A stretch of 64,000 bases of DNA from Phycicoccus endophyticus. GTDB taxonomy: Bacteria > Actinomycetota > Actinomycetes > Actinomycetales > Dermatophilaceae. The position numbers and the translations under genes were made by a program. Below the pieces are notes generated by a model. The model worked only from the letters and a program-made list of their open reading frames with translations. It was not told where the DNA came from and made no database searches. The stretch lies in contig NZ_JAANCN010000005.1 of NCBI RefSeq assembly GCF_011326735.1, positions 62,001 to 126,000 of the forward strand. The letters run 5' to 3'. How positions within the stretch are numbered: position 1 is the first letter of the stretch; every line of letters starts with the position of its first letter. Shown here one piece after another: positions 51,308-60,206 of the stretch.

Positions 51308-52813
51308 TCAGGCGTTGCGCGGGAAGCCGAGCTCGAGGCCGCCGTGACTCGGGTCGAGCCAGCGCGAGGTGACCACCTTGCCGCGGGTGAAGAAGTGCAC
51401 ACCCTCGGTGCCGTGCGCGTGGCTGTCGCCGAAGAGGCTGTTCTTCCAGCCGCCGAAGGAGTAGTAGGCCATCGGGACCGGGATCGGGACGTTGATGCCC
51501 ACCATCCCGACCTCGACCTCGTGCTGGAAGCGCCGGGCCGCGCCGCCGTCGTTGGTGAAGATCGCGGTGCCGTTGCCGTAGGGGTTGGCGTTGACGAGCC
51601 CCAGCGCCTCGTCGTAGGAGGCGGCCCGCAGGACGGAGAGCACGGGCCCGAAGATCTCGTCGGTGTACACCGACATCTGCGGGGTCACGTGGTCGAAGAG
51701 CGTGGGGCCGAGGAAGAAGCCCTCACCGTCGGCGTCGACCTCCCCCTCCCGGCCGTCGACGACGAGGGTCGCCCCGGCCTCGACCCCGGCGTCGAGGTAG
51801 GAGGCGACCTTGTCCCGGTGCTGCGCGGTGACGAGGGGCCCCATGTCGCAGGCGCGGGTGCCGTCACCGGTGACGAGCGTGCTCATCCGCTCGGCGATCT
51901 TGGCGACGAGCTCGTCGGCGACCGGCTCGACGGCCACGAGCGCGGAGATGGCCATGCACCGCTCGCCGGCGGAGCCGAAGCCGGCGTTCACAGCGGCGTC
52001 GGCGGCGAGGTCGAGGTCGGCGTCGGGCAGGACGACCATGTGGTTCTTCGCGCCGCCGAGGGCCTGGACGCGCTTGCCGTGCGCGGTGCCCGTCTCGTAG
52101 ACGTACTTCGCGACCGGCGTCGAGCCGACGAAGGAGACCGAGGCGACGTCCGGGTGGGTCAGCAGCGCGTCGACCGCCTCCTTGTCGCCGTGCACGACGT
52201 TCATCACGCCGTCGGGGAGGCCGGCCTCGGTCCACAGCCGCGCGACGGCGTTGACCGCCGACGGATCCTTCTCGGACGGCTTGATGACCACCGCGTTGCC
52301 GCAGGCGACCGCCACCGGGACGAACCACAGCGGGACCATCGCCGGGAAGTTGAACGGGCTGACCACCGCGACGACGCCGAGGCTCTGGCGGATCGAGTAG
52401 ACGTCGACCTTGGTCGAGGCGTTCTCGGTGTAGCCCCCCTTGAGCAGGTGCGGTATGCCGCAAGCGAACTCGGCCACCTCGAGCCCACGGGTCACCTCGC
52501 CGAGCGCATCGGAGAGGACCTTGCCGTGCTCGGCGGTGATCAGGGCGGCGATCTCCTCCTTGCGCTCGTTCAGCAGCTCGCGGAAGCGGAAGAGGACCTG
52601 GGTGCGTCGGGTCAGCGACGCCTGCGCCCACTCGCCGGCCCATGCCGCCCGGGCCCCGGCGACGACCTCGGCGACCAGCTGCGCCGACGCGAGGTCGACG
52701 ACCCCGGTCTGCTCCCCGGTCGCGGGGTTGTAGACCGGGCCGGTCCGTTGCGCGGTGCCCTCCCAGGGCGCGCCGGCGACGAGGTGGGTGATGCGGGTGG
52801 GGGTCGGGCTCAC
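51308..52813 (-). CDS. mmsA: CoA-acylating methylmalonate-semialdehyde dehydrogenase
   Basis: A 501-residue aldehyde dehydrogenase that converts methylmalonate semialdehyde, or malonate semialdehyde, to propionyl-/acetyl-CoA with NAD and CoA in valine and inositol breakdown. Motifs: SPFNFPAMVPLWFVPVAVACGN, SVSFVGSTPVAKYVYE, LGGAKNHMVVLPDADLD and catalytic Cys286 in GSAGERCMAIS. The HMVV and RCMA signatures distinguish MmsA from other aldehyde dehydrogenases. GTG start. No other valine or inositol genes are adjacent. Confidence 0.92.
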   Translation of the reverse strand: MSPTPTRITHLVAGAPWEGTAQRTGPVYNPATGEQTGVVDLASAQLVAEVVAGARAAWAGEWAQASLTRRTQVLFRFRELLNERKEEIAALITAEHGKVLSDALGEVTRGLEVAEFACGIPHLLKGGYTENASTKVDVYSIRQSLGVVAVVSPFNFPAMVPLWFVPVAVACGNAVVIKPSEKDPSAVNAVARLWTEAGLPDGVMNVVHGDKEAVDALLTHPDVASVSFVGSTPVAKYVYETGTAHGKRVQALGGAKNHMVVLPDADLDLAADAAVNAGFGSAGERCMAISALVAVEPVADELVAKIAERMSTLVTGDGTRACDMGPLVTAQHRDKVASYLDAGVEAGATLVVDGREGEVDADGEGFFLGPTLFDHVTPQMSVYTDEIFGPVLSVLRAASYDEALGLVNANPYGNGTAIFTNDGGAARRFQHEVEVGMVGINVPIPVPMAYYSFGGWKNSLFGDSHAHGTEGVHFFTRGKVVTSRWLDPSHGGLELGFPRNA

Positions 52814-52966
52814 GAGATCGCGTCCTTCTCCGGGGTCGGATGATGGATTCAGTGTGTCAGAGGCGAATGAGCGATGGAATGGGCCACCACATCCCGGTCC
52901 TGGTCCTCGGATCCGCGGCAGAACCGCCGACCACTGCCGCGATGGTCGTCTGCTCCGCGACCCGCG

Positions 52967-53602
52967 TCAGCCCGCGCTCCGGCGCCTCTCCCCCGTCCAC
53001 CGGAGGGCGAGGCCCGCGGTCAGGGCCCCGAGCGTGCCGAGGGTGAGGTCTGCGAGGGTGTCCTCGTAGGCCGTGGAGCGCTCGGTGCCGTGCCGGATGA
53101 ACGTGTACCACTCCCCGAGCTCCCACCCGATGGCCAGGATGGCCCCGAGCCCGGTGACGACGAGGCCGACGGCCCACGGGGGCTCCACCCGCGCAGCGAC
53201 CAGCAGCCCGAGGCCACCGAGGAGGAGCAGCCAGTTGACGTAGTGGTTCAGGTCGTCCCACCACGCCACGGTGTCGTAGAGGTCGAGGCTGTTGCCCGTC
53301 ACGTCGACGAGGAAGGGGGCCATGACGAGCGCGAACGCGCCGTACGGCACCGGCGGCCGCGGTCCACGGCGGCGCGTGGACCACCACCACAGGGCCGGCA
53401 CGAGGAGCATGAGCAGCGGGTAGGCGATCAGCCGCGCACCGAAGGCCTTGTCGGCGAAGCGCTCGATCCCCGGCCACCACTGCGCCACGGCGAGCTGGGC
53501 GACGGTGAGGGCCAGGACGGTCGCGGGCACCCACCACGGGCAGCGCGGTCGGGCGGCGGCAGCGGGGTCCACGGCCGCCAGTGTGGCACCCACCGCGCGC
53601 AC
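52967..53602 (-). CDS. DUF2238-like multi-pass membrane protein
   Basis: A protein of about 211 residues with five or six helices: WWVPATVLALTVAQLAVAQWW, LIAYPLLMLLVPALWWW, FALVMAPFLVDVTGNSLDLY, DDLNHYVNWLLLLGGLGLLV and GLGAILAIGWELGEWY. The DVTGNSLDLYD...WWDDLNHYVNW pattern and GWELGEWYTF with conserved acidic and His residues fit DUF2238/YjdF-like proteins of unknown function. The start is uncertain among GTGs at 53602, 53593 and 53572; none has a good ribosome site. Divergent from lysS. Confidence 0.72.
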   Translation of the reverse strand: MRAVGATLAAVDPAAAARPRCPWWVPATVLALTVAQLAVAQWWPGIERFADKAFGARLIAYPLLMLLVPALWWWSTRRRGPRPPVPYGAFALVMAPFLVDVTGNSLDLYDTVAWWDDLNHYVNWLLLLGGLGLLVAARVEPPWAVGLVVTGLGAILAIGWELGEWYTFIRHGTERSTAYEDTLADLTLGTLGALTAGLALRWTGERRRSAG

Positions 53603-53647
53603 GCCGCCGCGAGTGGCTGCAGGGTCACCCCCGTAGGCTTGTCCACC

Positions 53648-55150
53648 GTGACCGACACCCCCGCCGCCGACGTGACCGAGGCCGCGCTGCCGGAGCAGAT
53701 GCGGGTCCGGCGCGCCAAGCGCGACCGCATCCTCGCCGACGGCGGACAGGCCTACCCGGTGCAGGTGCCGCGCACCCACTCGCTCGCCGAGGTGCGCCGC
53801 GGGTGGAGCCACCTCGACACCGGTGAGGAGACCACCGACGTCGTCGCGGTCGCCGGCCGCGTCGTGTTCGTCCGCACCACCGGCAAGCTGGCGTTCGCCA
53901 CCCTCCAGGAGGGGGACGGGACCCGGCTGCAGGCGATGCTCAGCCTCGCCGAGGTGGGCGAGGAGGCCCTCGAGGCATGGAAGGCCGACGTCGACCTCGG
54001 CGACCACGTGTGGGTCGAGGGGCGCGTGGTCTCCAGCCGCCGCGGTGAGCTCTCGGTGATGGCCAGCCGCTGGGGGATGGCGAGCAAGGCGCTGCGCCCG
54101 CTGCCGGTCCTCCACAAGGAGCTGTCCGAGGAGTCGCGCGTGCGCCAGCGCTACGCCGACCTCGTCGTGCGCCAGGAGGCCCGCGACATGGTCCGGACCA
54201 AGGCCGCGACGCTGCGTGCCCTGCGCCGGGTGCTCGAGGAGCAGGGCTTCCTCGAGGTCGAGACACCCGTCCTCCAGCTCGTCCACGGCGGAGCCGCCGC
54301 CCGGCCCTTCCGCACCCACATGAACGCCTTCGACCAGGACATGGTGCTGCGGATCGCGCTCGAGCTGCCGCTGAAGAAGGCCGTCGTCGGCGGCGTCGAC
54401 CGGGTCTACGAGATGGGCCGGATCTTCCGCAACGAGGGCGTCGACGCGACGCACTCTCCCGAGTTCACGATGCTCGAGGCCTACCAGGCCTGGGGCGACC
54501 AGCACACCGTCGGCGCCCTGGTCCGCGACCTCTACCTCGGGGTCGCCGACGCCCTCGGCGCGCGCCGGGTCCAGACCCCGGCCGGCGTGGTCGACCTCGA
54601 CGGCGAGTGGCGCTGGCTGCCGGTGTACGACGCCGTGAGCGAGACGGTCGGCGAGCCGGTCACCCTCGAGACCCCCAAGGAGCGGCTGCTCGAGCTCGCC
54701 GCACGGCACGGCGTCGAGGTCGACCCGACGCTGGAGAAGGACCGGGTCTTCCTCGAGCTGCTCGGCGAGCTCGTCGAGCCCGGGCTGGTCCAGCCGACGT
54801 TCCTGTGCGACTACCCCGCCGTCGCCCAGCCGCTCGCCCGCCCGCACCGGTCGGTGCCCGGCCTGATCGAGGCGTGGGACCTCATCATCGGCGGCGTCGA
54901 GCGCGGTACCGGCTTCTCCGAGCTCGTCGACCCGGTGCTGCAGCGCCAGGTGCTCACCGACCAGTCGCTGCGCGCGGCCGGCGGTGACCCCGAGGCCATG
55001 GAGCTCGACGAGGACTTCCTGCGCGCTCTGGAGTACGGCGCACCCCCGATGGGGGGTCTCGGGGTGGGCATCGACCGGCTCGTCATGCTCTTCACCGGCG
55101 CAAACATCCGCGAGACGATCCTCTTCCCGCACCTGAAGCCGGAGGTCTGA
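53648..55150 (+). CDS. lysS: Lysine--tRNA ligase, class II
   Basis: A 500-residue class II lysyl-tRNA synthetase. The anticodon-binding OB domain covers about residues 60-150 (VAVAGRVVFVRTTGKLAFATLQEGDG). Catalytic motif 2 is MGRIFRNEGVDATHSPEFTMLEAYQAW and motif 3 GGLGVGIDRLVMLFTGANIRETILFP. The HGGAAARPFRTHMNAFDQ segment has AAA where canonical LysS shows GGAAARPF-type sequence, so it is standard. GTG start. A small membrane-protein gene begins four bases after the stop. Confidence 0.94.
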   Translation: MTDTPAADVTEAALPEQMRVRRAKRDRILADGGQAYPVQVPRTHSLAEVRRGWSHLDTGEETTDVVAVAGRVVFVRTTGKLAFATLQEGDGTRLQAMLSLAEVGEEALEAWKADVDLGDHVWVEGRVVSSRRGELSVMASRWGMASKALRPLPVLHKELSEESRVRQRYADLVVRQEARDMVRTKAATLRALRRVLEEQGFLEVETPVLQLVHGGAAARPFRTHMNAFDQDMVLRIALELPLKKAVVGGVDRVYEMGRIFRNEGVDATHSPEFTMLEAYQAWGDQHTVGALVRDLYLGVADALGARRVQTPAGVVDLDGEWRWLPVYDAVSETVGEPVTLETPKERLLELAARHGVEVDPTLEKDRVFLELLGELVEPGLVQPTFLCDYPAVAQPLARPHRSVPGLIEAWDLIIGGVERGTGFSELVDPVLQRQVLTDQSLRAAGGDPEAMELDEDFLRALEYGAPPMGGLGVGIDRLVMLFTGANIRETILFPHLKPEV

Positions 55151-55154
55151 GCCG

Positions 55155-55385
55155 ATGGACTCCTTTGTGCCCTACGTCGTCGCCGTCGTCCCGACGATCG
55201 TGGTCGCCGCCTTCTTCTACGTCATCATCAAGCGGATGATGGAGGCCGACCGCCGGGAACGGCTGGCCCAGAGCCAGTTCGAGGCCGAGCAGGACCGCCG
55301 ACAGGCCACCCGGAAGGACGGTCCGGACGACCCGGCACGACCCGTCGACAGTGCTCAGGAAAGCCACAGCGAGGAATTGCCCTGA
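55155..55385 (+). CDS. Small membrane protein (76 aa)
   Basis: A 76-residue protein: one N-terminal helix (VPYVVAVVPTIVVAAFFYVIIK, about residues 5-26) and a hydrophilic tail rich in Glu, Arg and Gln. It follows lysS by four bases and probably shares its transcript. It lies between lysS and lsr2. Function unknown. Confidence 0.75.
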   Translation: MDSFVPYVVAVVPTIVVAAFFYVIIKRMMEADRRERLAQSQFEAEQDRRQATRKDGPDDPARPVDSAQESHSEELP

Positions 55386-55414
55386 CGCATTTCTCCTGAA
55401 CGCTCCTTTACCTT

Positions 55415-55420
55415 TACGAT
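55415..55420 (+). promoter_or_regulatory. Candidate -10 element of lsr2
   Basis: TACGAT (fits TAnnnT) in an AT-rich pocket 73 bases before the lsr2 ATG. The matching -35 is weak (TTCTCC, 18-base spacer). Lsr2 binds AT-rich DNA, so this pocket could also be an autoregulatory site. Confidence 0.35.
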
Positions 55421-55492
55421 AGCCGGTGCATACCCTTCGCCGGGCATGCTCGTGAATGCCCCGAAAAACCCCATCTTCCGAAGGAATCCCCC

Positions 55493-55822
55493 ATGGCCAA
55501 GAAGGTCCAGGTCCTGCTCGTCGACGACGTCGACAAGGAGTCGCCGGCCGACGAGACGGTGACGTTCGCCCTCGACGGCGTCAGCTACGAGATCGACCTC
55601 AAGAGCGAGAACGCCGCCAAGCTGCGCGACTCGCTCGCGATGTGGATCGGGCACGCCGAGCGCACGGGCGGCCGGCGCAGCACCTCGCGCGCCGGCAGCA
55701 AGGGCGCGCGTCGCGACGTCAGCGCGATCCGCGAGTGGGCGCGCAGCAACGGCTACGACGTCAGCGACCGCGGCCGCATCTCCAGCGAGGTCCAGGCGGC
55801 CTACGAGAAGGCCACCTCCTGA
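55493..55822 (+). CDS. lsr2: Lsr2 nucleoid-associated protein
   Basis: A 109-residue H-NS-like xenogeneic silencer. The N-terminal dimerisation domain (MAKKVQVLLVDDVDKESPAD through about residue 60) is followed by a basic linker and the C-terminal DNA-binding domain, with the AT-hook-like RGR at 93-95 (YDVSDRGRISSEVQAAYEKA). It bridges and silences AT-rich, often foreign, DNA. The lower-GC island earlier in this window would be an obvious target. GAAGGA precedes the ATG. Confidence 0.97.
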   Translation: MAKKVQVLLVDDVDKESPADETVTFALDGVSYEIDLKSENAAKLRDSLAMWIGHAERTGGRRSTSRAGSKGARRDVSAIREWARSNGYDVSDRGRISSEVQAAYEKATS

Positions 55823-55836
55823 GGCCCGACCCGTCC

Positions 55837-56466
55837 GTGGCAGCGGCGGCTCCCGACCCGGGGGCCGCCGCTGCTCGCATGTCGGGCCGCCACCCCTGGC
55901 TGCGGTGGGCGGCCACCGGGCCGCCGCTGCCCCACCCTCTCGGGGAGGACCCGACGCCGTGGCAGGAGGAGCTGCACGCCCTCCACCGGCGCTGGTACGG
56001 CGGGGGCGCGCCCCCGGCCGTCGCCGCCGTGTTCGTCCTGCAGTGGCTGCTGCAGGTCCCCGCCCACACCGCGGCGCACGCGGCCACCGCCGGGCCGTGG
56101 AGCGCCTCGCTCACGGGCCTGACCTTCTCGCGCGCCCCCTCCCTCGTCCCCGACACCGTGCGCCTACCGCCGCTCCTGCCCGACGACCGCCCGCTCGAGG
56201 CCCGCCTCGCGGCCGCCGGTGCCGGCTACCGCGCGGTCGCCGAGCCGCTCGCGGCGGCCTATCCCGCGACGGTACGTCTCGGCCCGCACGTGCGGGCGGC
56301 GCTCGTCGACGACGTCTGGGCCGAGGCCCGCCGGACGGCCGAGCTCTCCCTCGGCCGCGACCTCCCCGGCGTGCTGCGGCGCGCGTCCTGCTGCCTCGTC
56401 TACGCCCTGCCCGGCTGCGTCGAGTGCGCGGGGTGCCCCCGCCGGGCGCCCGGCCCCGGCGGCTGA
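55837..56466 (+). CDS. (2Fe-2S)-binding protein, FhuF-like C-terminus
   Basis: A protein of about 209 residues. The C-terminus RRASCCLVYALPGCVECAGCPRR carries the CC-x10-C-x2-C-like cysteine pattern of FhuF-type ferric-siderophore reductases, in which four cysteines bind a [2Fe-2S] cluster. The N-terminal part (WLRWAATGPPLPHPLG, VAAVFVLQWLLQVPAHTAAHA) is compatible with that family. It probably reduces iron from siderophores or is a related redox protein. Start uncertain between the GTG at 55837 and the ATG at 55879. Confidence 0.75.
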   Translation: MAAAAPDPGAAAARMSGRHPWLRWAATGPPLPHPLGEDPTPWQEELHALHRRWYGGGAPPAVAAVFVLQWLLQVPAHTAAHAATAGPWSASLTGLTFSRAPSLVPDTVRLPPLLPDDRPLEARLAAAGAGYRAVAEPLAAAYPATVRLGPHVRAALVDDVWAEARRTAELSLGRDLPGVLRRASCCLVYALPGCVECAGCPRRAPGPGG

Positions 56467-56467
56467 G

Positions 56468-56725
56468 TCAGCCCTCGAGGCGCACCCAGCGGGTGCCGTC
56501 CCATCGCCAGGTGACCGACCGGGTGCTGGTCTCCGTCGGGAGGGCGGCAGGGTCGGCACTGGCGGTGCGCACCTGCGGTCGGTCGTCGGCCACGCCCGCG
56601 GCCGCGGCGGTCGAGGCCGGCAGGGCGGCGACCCCGACGAGGGCGACCGCGGCGGCCGAGCCGAGCCCGCCGAGGGCTCGCAGGCCGTGGTGGTGACGGG
56701 TGGGGCTGCGCGGTGTGGTGTCCAT
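56468..56725 (-). CDS. Small secreted protein, unknown
   Basis: An 85-residue protein with a Sec-like signal (GLRALGGLGSAAAVALVGVAAL, cut near ASTAAAA) and a mature part of about 42 residues ending in TRSVTWRWDGTRWVRLEG. No family recognised. It converges head-on with the Fe-S protein gene, whose stop is one base away. Confidence 0.55.
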   Translation of the reverse strand: MDTTPRSPTRHHHGLRALGGLGSAAAVALVGVAALPASTAAAAGVADDRPQVRTASADPAALPTETSTRSVTWRWDGTRWVRLEG

Positions 56726-56788
56726 GGCAGGAGGCTGCTGCCGCAGGCCCGGAGCCGGCTGTGCCCTTCCTGGGACGCCGATGTGACC

Positions 56789-57805
56789 TCAGCGCACGAC
56801 GCAGCGGAAGCCGATGTGCGTCGTCGCGCTGTCCTCGGACTGCGGCGAGCGAGCGGCGGGCCGGTAGCGCAGGCAGTACTCCGGCGCACACAGGTGGGAC
56901 CCGCCCTTGAGGACCCGCCGGGGGTGACGCTCCCCCGGGGCGACCGAGGCGGCGGCGAGGCGCTGCGCGTCGTCGGCTGGAGCCGCGACCACCCCCGCGC
57001 GCGCCGGCGCGCAGCACGAGTGCGCCGCCGCAGGCCCCTCGGGCACGACGGCGGTCTCCCCGCGGGCGAGGGCGTCGGCGCTCTCCCGGTCGGCCCCGAC
57101 GCCGAAGAGGGTCCGGGTCCACTCCCACACGTTGCCGATGCAGTCCACGAGCCCGTAGCCGTTGGGTGGGAAGCTCCCGACGGGCGAGGTCCCGGCCCAG
57201 CCCAGCGCTGTGGTGTTGAGGTAGGGGAAGCGACCCTGCCAGGTGTTGGCCATCAGCCGGCCCCCGGGGTGGAGCTCCTCGCCCCACGCGTACGTCGTGC
57301 CGTCGGTGCCGCCCCGAGCCGCGTACTCCGCCTCGACCTCCGTGGGCAGGTCCCGCCCGGCCCACGCGGCGTACGCGAGCGCGTCCTCGTAGGCCACGAG
57401 CACGACCGGGTGCCTCTCCCTGCCCGTCAGGCCGCTGCCGGGGCCGGCGGGGGTGCGCCAGCTCGCACCGGGCTGCCACCGCCACCACTGGCTCCAGTCG
57501 CCGAGGTCGACCGGCCCGGGGGTCGGCGTGAACACCAGACCCCCCGGCACGAGCAGGGCGGGGTCGGCGCCGGGGAAGTCGGCCGGGTCGAGCTCGCACT
57601 CGGCGACCGTGACGTACCCCGTCGCGGCGACGAAGGCGGCGAACTGGGCGTTGGTGACCGGGTGGCGCTCCATCCGGAACGGCTCCACCTCCACGCGGCG
57701 CACCGGCCCCTCCTCCGGGTAGAAGGCGCTGGAGCCGTAGTGGAAGGTGCCTCCCGGCACGGCGACGAGCTCGCTGCGCCCGCCCCCGGTGCTCGTCTCG
57801 CCCAC
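56789..57805 (-). CDS. Formylglycine-generating enzyme family protein
   Basis: A 338-residue FGE-sulfatase domain protein. Motifs: ELVAVPGGTFHYGSSAFYPEEGP, RHPVTNAQFAAFVAATGY, HPVVLVAYEDALAYAAWAGRDLPTEVEAEYAARGG, DCIGNVWEWT and RRVLKGGSHLCAPEYCLRYR. The last has the redox-active cysteine pair that defines true formylglycine-generating enzymes. It oxidises the Cys of CxPxR in sulfatases to C-alpha-formylglycine. The neighbouring sulfatase, 43 bases upstream on the same strand, contains CAPSR, so the two form an enzyme-substrate pair. Confidence 0.92.
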   Translation of the reverse strand: MGETSTGGGRSELVAVPGGTFHYGSSAFYPEEGPVRRVEVEPFRMERHPVTNAQFAAFVAATGYVTVAECELDPADFPGADPALLVPGGLVFTPTPGPVDLGDWSQWWRWQPGASWRTPAGPGSGLTGRERHPVVLVAYEDALAYAAWAGRDLPTEVEAEYAARGGTDGTTYAWGEELHPGGRLMANTWQGRFPYLNTTALGWAGTSPVGSFPPNGYGLVDCIGNVWEWTRTLFGVGADRESADALARGETAVVPEGPAAAHSCCAPARAGVVAAPADDAQRLAAASVAPGERHPRRVLKGGSHLCAPEYCLRYRPAARSPQSEDSATTHIGFRCVVR

Positions 57806-57847
57806 CGCCCCACGGTAACCCGGTCGGCCCGGCCGCGCGCCGCCGGC

Positions 57848-59293
57848 TCAGACCCCGTCGGGTACCGGCTGGCTCGGGTGCGGCTCGTCCCCGAGCTCGG
57901 CCTGGGCTCGCCACATCGCCACCGTGAGCTCCTCCCGGACCGCCGCGTAGGCCGGGTCGCCGTAGACGTTGTGCAGCTCCTCGGGGTCGTCGTGCAGGTC
58001 GTAGAGCTCCCAGTCGGGCGGGTAGGTCTGCCAGCTCGTGCCGGGCAGGCCCATCCCGTCGTTGTAGTAGTAGATGAGCTTGTAGCGGTCGGTCCGCCAG
58101 CCGTAGTGCGCGGGGGCCTTGTGGTTGGGGTCGTCGTTCTCCCAGTACCGGTAGTAGAAGCCCTCGTGCGGGGGCGCGGCCGGTGCCCCCACCAGGTCCG
58201 GCAGGAAGCTGCGCCCCTGCATCCGCGGGTGGGGCTCGACCCCGGCGGCCTCGAGGAAGGTCTGGGCCATGTCGACGTTGGTCACGATGCCCTCGAGGAC
58301 CGTGCCGGCCGGGACCCGCCGCGGCCAGGAGAGCACGAACGGCATCCGGATGGACTCCTCGTACATGAGCCGCTTGTCGTACCACCCGTGGTCGCCGAGG
58401 AAGAAGCCCTGGTCGGAGGAGTAGACCATGAGGGTGTCCTCGTGGGCTCCTCGCTCGCGCAGCCACGCGGTGAGCCGCCCGACGTTGAGGTCGACGGAGT
58501 GCACGCAGCGCAGGTAGTCCTCCATGTAGCGCTGGTACTTCCACAGGGCCGCCTCCTCGTAGGAGAGCCCCGCCGGCGGGGTCGCCTTGAGGTCCTCGAG
58601 GTTCATCCCCTCGGCGAGGCGCATCGCCGCCCGCCGGGCCGACGCGGTGCGCGTCGCGTAGTCGTCCCAGAAGGTGCTCGGCACCGGCACCGGCTCGACG
58701 AAGAGGTCGGCGTGGTCCGGGTGGGGGGTCCACGGCCGGTGCGGCGCCTTGTGGTGGACCAGGAGGCACCAGGGGGCCTGCCCGTCGAGGCCCTCGAGCC
58801 AGCGCAGCGCGAGGTTGGTGATGACGTCCGTGGCGTAGCCCGGCTCGGTGCGCAGGCCGTCCGCGGAGAGCAGCTGCGGGTCGAGGTACTCGCCCTGGTC
58901 GACGAGCACGTCCCAGTAGTCGAAGCCCTGCGGGTCGTGGGGGACGCCGTCGGTCTCGCCGTGCCCGAGGTGCCACTTGCCGACGATCGCCGTGCGGTAC
59001 CCCGCCTCGCGCAGCTGGGTGACGAAGGTCGGCTGGCTGGAGTCGATGTCCTCGGCGAGCACCCGCACGCCGTTGACGTGGCTGTAGGTGCCGGTGAGGA
59101 TGCTCGCCCGGCTCGGCGCGCACAGCGAGTTCGTCGCGTAGCAGTGCTCGAGCCGGGCGCCGGACTGTGCGATCTCGTCGATGTGCGGGGTCTCGTTGAC
59201 GACCGACCCGTAGGCCCCGACGGCGTGGGCGGCATGGTCGTCGGTGAGGACCATGAGGATGTTCGGGCGGCGGTCGCGGGGCTGCGAGGTCAT
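57848..59293 (-). CDS. Sulfatase (formylglycine-dependent)
   Basis: A 481-residue type I sulfatase. NILMVLTDDHAAHAVGAYG gives the metal-binding Asp pair (D18, D19); Cys58 lies in LCAPSRASILTGTYSH, the CxPSR maturation motif; VGKWHLGH and SSDQGFFLGDHGWYDKRLMYEE supply further active-site residues. No signal peptide is visible, so it probably acts inside the cell or leaves by a non-classical route. Substrates could be choline sulfate or sulfated sugars. It depends on the adjacent FGE for activation. Confidence 0.92.
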   Translation of the reverse strand: MTSQPRDRRPNILMVLTDDHAAHAVGAYGSVVNETPHIDEIAQSGARLEHCYATNSLCAPSRASILTGTYSHVNGVRVLAEDIDSSQPTFVTQLREAGYRTAIVGKWHLGHGETDGVPHDPQGFDYWDVLVDQGEYLDPQLLSADGLRTEPGYATDVITNLALRWLEGLDGQAPWCLLVHHKAPHRPWTPHPDHADLFVEPVPVPSTFWDDYATRTASARRAAMRLAEGMNLEDLKATPPAGLSYEEAALWKYQRYMEDYLRCVHSVDLNVGRLTAWLRERGAHEDTLMVYSSDQGFFLGDHGWYDKRLMYEESIRMPFVLSWPRRVPAGTVLEGIVTNVDMAQTFLEAAGVEPHPRMQGRSFLPDLVGAPAAPPHEGFYYRYWENDDPNHKAPAHYGWRTDRYKLIYYYNDGMGLPGTSWQTYPPDWELYDLHDDPEELHNVYGDPAYAAVREELTVAMWRAQAELGDEPHPSQPVPDGV

Positions 59294-59330
59294 CCCACGA
59301 CCCTAGGACGCCCGACGGGAGGCCGGGACC

Positions 59331-60206
59331 TCAGGGCAGGCCGGCCAACAGGTCACCGTCACGGTCGAGGCGCTCGAGCACCTCCTCGATCATCAGCTGC
59401 TCCAGGGAGCCCCCGTCCTCGGCGCCGGCCTCGACCTCCGCCCAGGTGCGCGGCGCCGCGACCTGCGGCAGCTCACGGCCGCGCAGCGAGTAGGGGCTCA
59501 CCGTCGTCTTCGCCGCGACGTTCTGGCTCCAGTCGAGGAAGACCTTCCCCGGGCGCAGCGACCGGGTCATCCGCCACAGGACGAGGTCCGGGTGTCTCTT
59601 GGTCATCTCCTGGGCGAGCTGCTGGGCCAGGTCGCGCACCTCGGACGAGGAGAGGTCGCCCCCGAGGCGCGCGTACAGCTGCATCCCCTTGCTGCCGGAG
59701 GTGACGGGGTAGAGCTCCAGGCCGAGACGCTCGAGCCGTTCGCGGACGAGCAGCGCGACCCGGGCACACTCGCGCAGGCCGGCCGGGGCTCCCGGGTCGA
59801 GGTCGACGACGAGCCGGTCCGGGTTCTCGCGGGTGCCGTCCTGCCCGACGGTCCACTGCGGGACGTGCAGCTCGAGGGAGTTGAGGTTGACCAGGTAGGT
59901 CAGCTCCGCGAGCCCGGGCACGAGGGGGTAGGTGACGTCGTCGACCTCGACCCGGGGCAGCCACGAGGGCGCGCCCGCGGGCAGGTTCTTCTCGAAGAAC
60001 ATCTGGTCCGCGACGCCGTGCGGCCAGCGGACCCGGGTGACCGGCCGGGAGCGCAGGTGGGCCAGCAGCACCCCCGCGACCCGCGCGTAGTAGTCGAGCA
60101 CCTCGCCCTTGGTCGTCTCGGTCGAGGGGTACATCACCTTGTCCAGGCTGCTCAGCCGCAGCCGGCGCCCCTCGACGGTGACCCGGGTCGTCTCCGGCTC
60201 AGCCAC
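59331..60206 (-). CDS. LigD-type polymerase (primase-polymerase) protein
   Basis: A 291-residue stand-alone version of the polymerase domain of DNA ligase D. Motifs: LSSLDKVMYPSTETTKGEVLDYY, RWPHGVADQMFFEKNLP, VVDLDPGAPAGLRECARVALLV with catalytic Asp residues, TSGSKGMQLYARL and FLDWSQNVAAKTTVSPYSLR. It fills in or adds nucleotides at breaks during non-homologous end joining. GTG start overlaps the ligase gene end by eight bases. No phosphoesterase domain is present. Confidence 0.93.
   Translation of the reverse strand: MAEPETTRVTVEGRRLRLSSLDKVMYPSTETTKGEVLDYYARVAGVLLAHLRSRPVTRVRWPHGVADQMFFEKNLPAGAPSWLPRVEVDDVTYPLVPGLAELTYLVNLNSLELHVPQWTVGQDGTRENPDRLVVDLDPGAPAGLRECARVALLVRERLERLGLELYPVTSGSKGMQLYARLGGDLSSSEVRDLAQQLAQEMTKRHPDLVLWRMTRSLRPGKVFLDWSQNVAAKTTVSPYSLRGRELPQVAAPRTWAEVEAGAEDGGSLEQLMIEEVLERLDRDGDLLAGLP

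Noticed and set aside
56219-59704. A 1161-codon open frame on the plus strand
   Set aside because: Antisense to the formylglycine-generating enzyme and sulfatase genes; low-complexity composition and no recognisable domain.
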